A stretch of DNA of 64,000 nt from Aquila chrysaetos chrysaetos (Eukaryota > Chordata > Aves > Accipitriformes > Accipitridae), in the NCBI RefSeq assembly GCF_900496995.4, contig NC_044029.1, positions 14,136,001 through 14,200,000 of the forward strand, written 5' to 3'. Below the pieces are notes generated by a model, which made no database searches, was not told the origin of the DNA, and saw nothing but the letters and a program-made list of their open reading frames with translations. Below, piece by piece: positions 48,371 through 64,000 of this stretch. A program made the position numbers and the translations under genes. Numbering within the stretch: the stretch's first letter is position 1; each line of letters begins with the position of its first letter.

Positions 48371-50424
48371 TTTAGTAGTGGCAAGATATTAACATTGACC
48401 CATTTTTCTTCTGCGGGATGAAGGTTGTAGAAAAGCTACAGAATAAATGCTTTCTTGGTGGAATTTCTTTACTGGAACTCAAGTTTTACAGACTCTGTAG
48501 TCCTCACGTACAAGCTGCCATTTGCCTGGCAGCTTTACTTCCACATTCCCGTATTTTGTCTTCATTTGGGACTTGCATTAATATTTACTGAAGGTGGCTG
48601 TGGGCTCGGGAGCACTGCAGGGATCCACATCATGTGAATGAATTCGTGTACCTGCTCTGATTTACACATTACAATAGGCCCATAACTGTGAGAGCTGCAC
48701 CCCACCCCCCAACAGAAGTAGAATTTAAATTGAAAGTTATTATCCAGTTAGGGCAATAGCCAGAAGCAGAGACTGTAATGTACCTACAAAGCTTTAAGTG
48801 AATAAACTTTCTGTAAAACAGGTTAACTCCTGCTTGAAGAAGAGTGACTTAATGGAATTTAAAATGCTGGATAATGAAATTTAAAAAAAAAGGCTGAGTG
48901 GGGACCAAAGCACTGCTGGGGGAAACACAGAGAAAACAAATCCTATTTACAAATCTGAGATGCCCAATCCTAACAGGTTTTAACATGAATATCAATCTAC
49001 TGCCACATTTATCTGGTGCCCAAATCGGGTTCTGTAAAATATCAACAGTATTTCAAGATGTTTCAGCCCTTTATTGTCAGAAAGTCAGCCTTCTGAACAT
49101 CAGCTAGTCCTTAATACCCAAGAAAGGTGTTATATCCCCTTCATTTTTTATACCACTTTCTGTTGTTGTCCCAGGGAACTGTGGTCTACATCTGCAATGA
49201 TGGGCCACTCAACAGCAGCATGCACAGACCCAAGACAATCTACAGCTGTAACAACGAAGTAGAAATACAAAAAAATAACTGAATATTGGTGACTCCTTCA
49301 ACACTCAGGATCAAGACACCAAGCCTAAGCAAGACCTGCCTGAAGATTTCTTATATGCAATTATGTCATAATCATACTCTTACTTGAACTTCTAACACAT
49401 CTACAAATCAAGCCAAGAATGAGGATCGGTGCTTCACAACTGTAACCTCTTCAATTAAAAAAATAGAGTGTATCCTCTTGGTGCTGTGGAAATATTGGTG
49501 CCACTCCAGTATGAAAGGAAAATCAGTGACAGAGTTCTCTCATATACTAAGGGTACTGATGGCTCTGAAGCAAAAGAAATATTTGAGTGTTTAAAGAATG
49601 GAATTAAATTTCCTTACTACAATGACCTATTCTGCACCTTGAAATCTATCACCTTCCTTGGTTTTCTCCTAGCTCCTCCTCTTTTTGTCACTCTCCCTTT
49701 TTACTTGCTGCATTTTCTGTCTCTCAAAGTCGCACGTGGACAGGTAGTATCCCTGTCTGCTCCTAGGAACCGCTCCTAGTGACGCACACCAATTTACAGG
49801 CAGTTTGTCACATTCTGTAACTTCTTCCCTGTATCCCCTACTCGCCCCCAAGCTAACAGTTTTACAGCTACTAAATAGTTAAATGTAACAATATTTGCAT
49901 AAGTGATACTCCACTCAATATAATACACCCAGAGTTAGCACAGTCCTTTTCAGAGTTCAAGAGTGCACAGATCTTTCCTAAATACTGGAGATTCATGAGT
50001 GGCAATTTCAAAAGCAACTCAGTGTCATCCCTAAGACATGCCAAATAAAAAATTCTGAATAACGGCCTTTGAAGGTCCTACTTACAGAAGTTCATTCACA
50101 TCACATTCATTCATATGATAACAGATCAAAGCATTTCATGCTGCTACGAGTTTAAAAACAGAAATGTCTTCTTGCTATGGCAAGCTGTTTTTCAAACAAG
50201 ACCCATATTAAACAGTGAAAAGCTGACCATGTCCACTTTAGTGTTTGAAAGTATACTTTGTTTCAGGAAACAAAAGAACACAAAAATAAGGCATTTAATG
50301 GGAAGAAAAAGTCTCTTACAAAAATTGTGTCTGTCTTAATTCTAGAAATCACAACAGTATTAATAAAATCTTAAAAGACAACTAATACAGTGTTTATTTA
50401 GAAGCAGCATAAATCCAAACAATG
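48371..50424. other. Intergenic, downstream of TMEM19
   Basis: No gene recognised. A 103-codon plus-strand frame at 49468-49779 has no supporting splice sites or motifs and is treated as chance. Confidence 0.45.
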
Positions 50425-52006
50425 CATAAAAATCTCAAGTGTTTATTGTTACAGTTTAAGTGCATATATTTCTTTTATAATTTTGTGCCTTTCCACAGGA
50501 ACAGACATACAGCAGCTACACAATTGGTTCTTTTCAGAAAGCTTTTACGAGTTTGAAATCTCATCTTTATAATTGGATAATACAGTGAACTAGTTCCAGT
50601 GATAAATTCCAGGTTTATATAGACTAGATTTTAAAAGAGTAAACTCAACATGGAAGGTGTTAAAATTTCTGACTATTCCCATAAAAGGTGACATAATACA
50701 CAATTCAAGTGAATTAAGGCAGGCAGTATACACAAGATATTTGTAAAAAAATCAGATGTTTAATACAAAATACTCACCTATCTCTAAAGATAAGAAGAAA
50801 AAGCTTTTTATAAGTTAACAGTATGGACCCTAACTTCTGAATGTCGACAGTGATAAGTTATTATGAGGGTATCTCTAAAGTGTAAATACAATCTGTGCTG
50901 GCTAAATTACTTCCACTTCCTTTATAAATTAATGATGGAAGATGGAATCACCTAACATAGGAGCCTGAGCACAAAAAGTTAAATTCCTCTTTTGAAACGG
51001 TTTATAGGTGAGACTTTCCCCATTCACTACGAGGATAACCTCTGTAGCTTCTTTGGCTGAGGCCACCATCTCTGAATAGCAACCCCAAACAAAATGGGAA
51101 AACACTTCCACTGCTGAGAAAGAACCAAAGAGTATGGTTTGGTCAGAATGCTAAACATTATGGAACAATTCTATGCTTATGGAAAAAATGTTCTATTTCT
51201 AAAGAGATGAATGTGAATTCACAATTGTAATCTTTAATTTTAGGTAATTTAATAAGCACTACAGTATTGACAGTCTTCATAAATATCATTAGTTTTGAAA
51301 TAAAGATGTCAAAAAAGCACAGACAAATTTGTTATTCTTACTGGAAAAACTATTGAGTTTTTATTTTAAATTTAGTCTTTTGCTTCAAACATTACATAGT
51401 GGCATCACTTTCAATAACCCTATTCTTAGGGAAGTGGAGATAATATCAGGATACAGAATAGGCAACGAGGCTTACTCCTCTCACACCCCTGCACCGCAAA
51501 AAAATATTTCGATAAAACCTTACATAATGTAGATTATGGGAAATACCAGAATTCACCCATTTCACCCATGTTACCACTGCCTACATAAAGTTGCAGCGTA
51601 CTTTGTGTCTGGCTTGGACAATAGCCACAACGCTCCATCACACTGACTGATGTAGTAGATTAGACTTCTATTTCCCGCTTCTTGCCCTTCCAGATGCTGG
51701 GGACGAGAGAGAACATAGATGCCAACCCTTCAGCTCCATGAGGATAAATGAAGCGTTTCACCTCACTTGGCAAGGATCTACATCCAACTGAAGAGCTGCA
51801 AGAGCATATTGACAAAACCCCTTCCTTGCCCCGGGAGATGCCAACTGCCGTATGAAGCTCACAGCCTTAGTAAGTTGAGATGGAAAGTCCTTTGGCTCTC
51901 TGAAAGTTTCAGATCGCTCTCTTCAAGAGAGTTTGAAGAGAACTCTTCGGAGTCTTTGAGTAAGACTGAACATAAATAAATCACATGCATAAAACCTTAA
52001 ACCATT
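50425..52006 (-). other. TMEM19: Probable TMEM19 3' UTR
   Basis: Non-coding sequence following the TMEM19 stop. An AATAAA on the minus strand at 50442-50447 is followed by a T/G-rich stretch, which would place cleavage near 50425 and give a UTR of about 1.6 kb. Alternative AATAAA motifs at 51360-51365 and 50393-50398 are possible. Confidence 0.4.
50442..50447 (-). terminator. Candidate TMEM19 polyadenylation signal
   Basis: AATAAA in minus-strand sense (context ACAATAAACAC), with T/G-rich sequence (TTTTTATG and TTGTTTGG) within 30 bases downstream. A second AATAAA follows about 45 bases further on. Confidence 0.35.

Positions 52007-64000
<11,994 letters not shown>

Noticed and set aside
49468-49779. 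A 103-codon plus-strand frame with a hydrophobic C-terminal half
   Set aside because: No acceptor or donor in register, no promoter, and no recognisable family; it sits just past the TMEM19 3' end.

Overview
The window is vertebrate genomic DNA and almost certainly avian. Support comes from several CR1 LINE 3' ends, two solo LTRs of the bird ERVL-like class that read TGTCCTGGTTT on their own sense strand, short GT-AG introns, CpG-island promoters, and a protein-coding order that matches human 12q21 (TMEM19 - RAB21 - TBC1D15). There is no sign of bacterial operons, CRISPR arrays or plasmid sequence.

All three recognised genes read on the minus strand, head to tail. At the left edge (1-4801) is the 5' end of TBC1D15: an 8-codon first coding exon in a CpG island, followed by intron sequence that runs off the window. 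RAB21 occupies 28609 down to 17141 and is complete: seven coding exons whose splice phases all agree give a 221-residue Rab GTPase. TMEM19 runs from beyond the right edge down to 52007. Its five downstream coding exons (about 293 codons including the stop) are resolved exactly. The exon with the start codon was not found and probably lies past position 64000.

The rest is non-coding or unresolved. Positions 5300-17140 hold the interval between TBC1D15 and RAB21, with one CR1 copy at 6397-7090 and the probable RAB21 3' UTR. Positions 29300-50400 form an interval of about 21 kb between RAB21 and TMEM19. It contains two CR1 copies, one solo LTR, and several unexplained exon-like or CpG-dense patches: 30175-30447, 33454-33678, 35467-36122, 38540-38963 and 41318-42100. 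A second solo LTR sits inside a TMEM19 intron with a perfect 5-bp target-site duplication, and a much older CR1 copy lies further upstream in the gene at 60763-61330.

In known biology, RAB21 (early endosome and integrin traffic) and TBC1D15 (Rab GTPase-activating protein at mitochondria and lysosomes) both act on membrane traffic. TMEM19 is a polytopic membrane protein of the DUF92 family. Their adjacency is ancestral synteny, and nothing seen implies shared regulation. No clearly new biological system is evident. The best leads are the disabled or unannotated exon-like patches in 30-42 kb, the LTR beside a TMEM19 exon, a start-stop uORF in RAB21 and a C27 tract in the TBC1D15 promoter.
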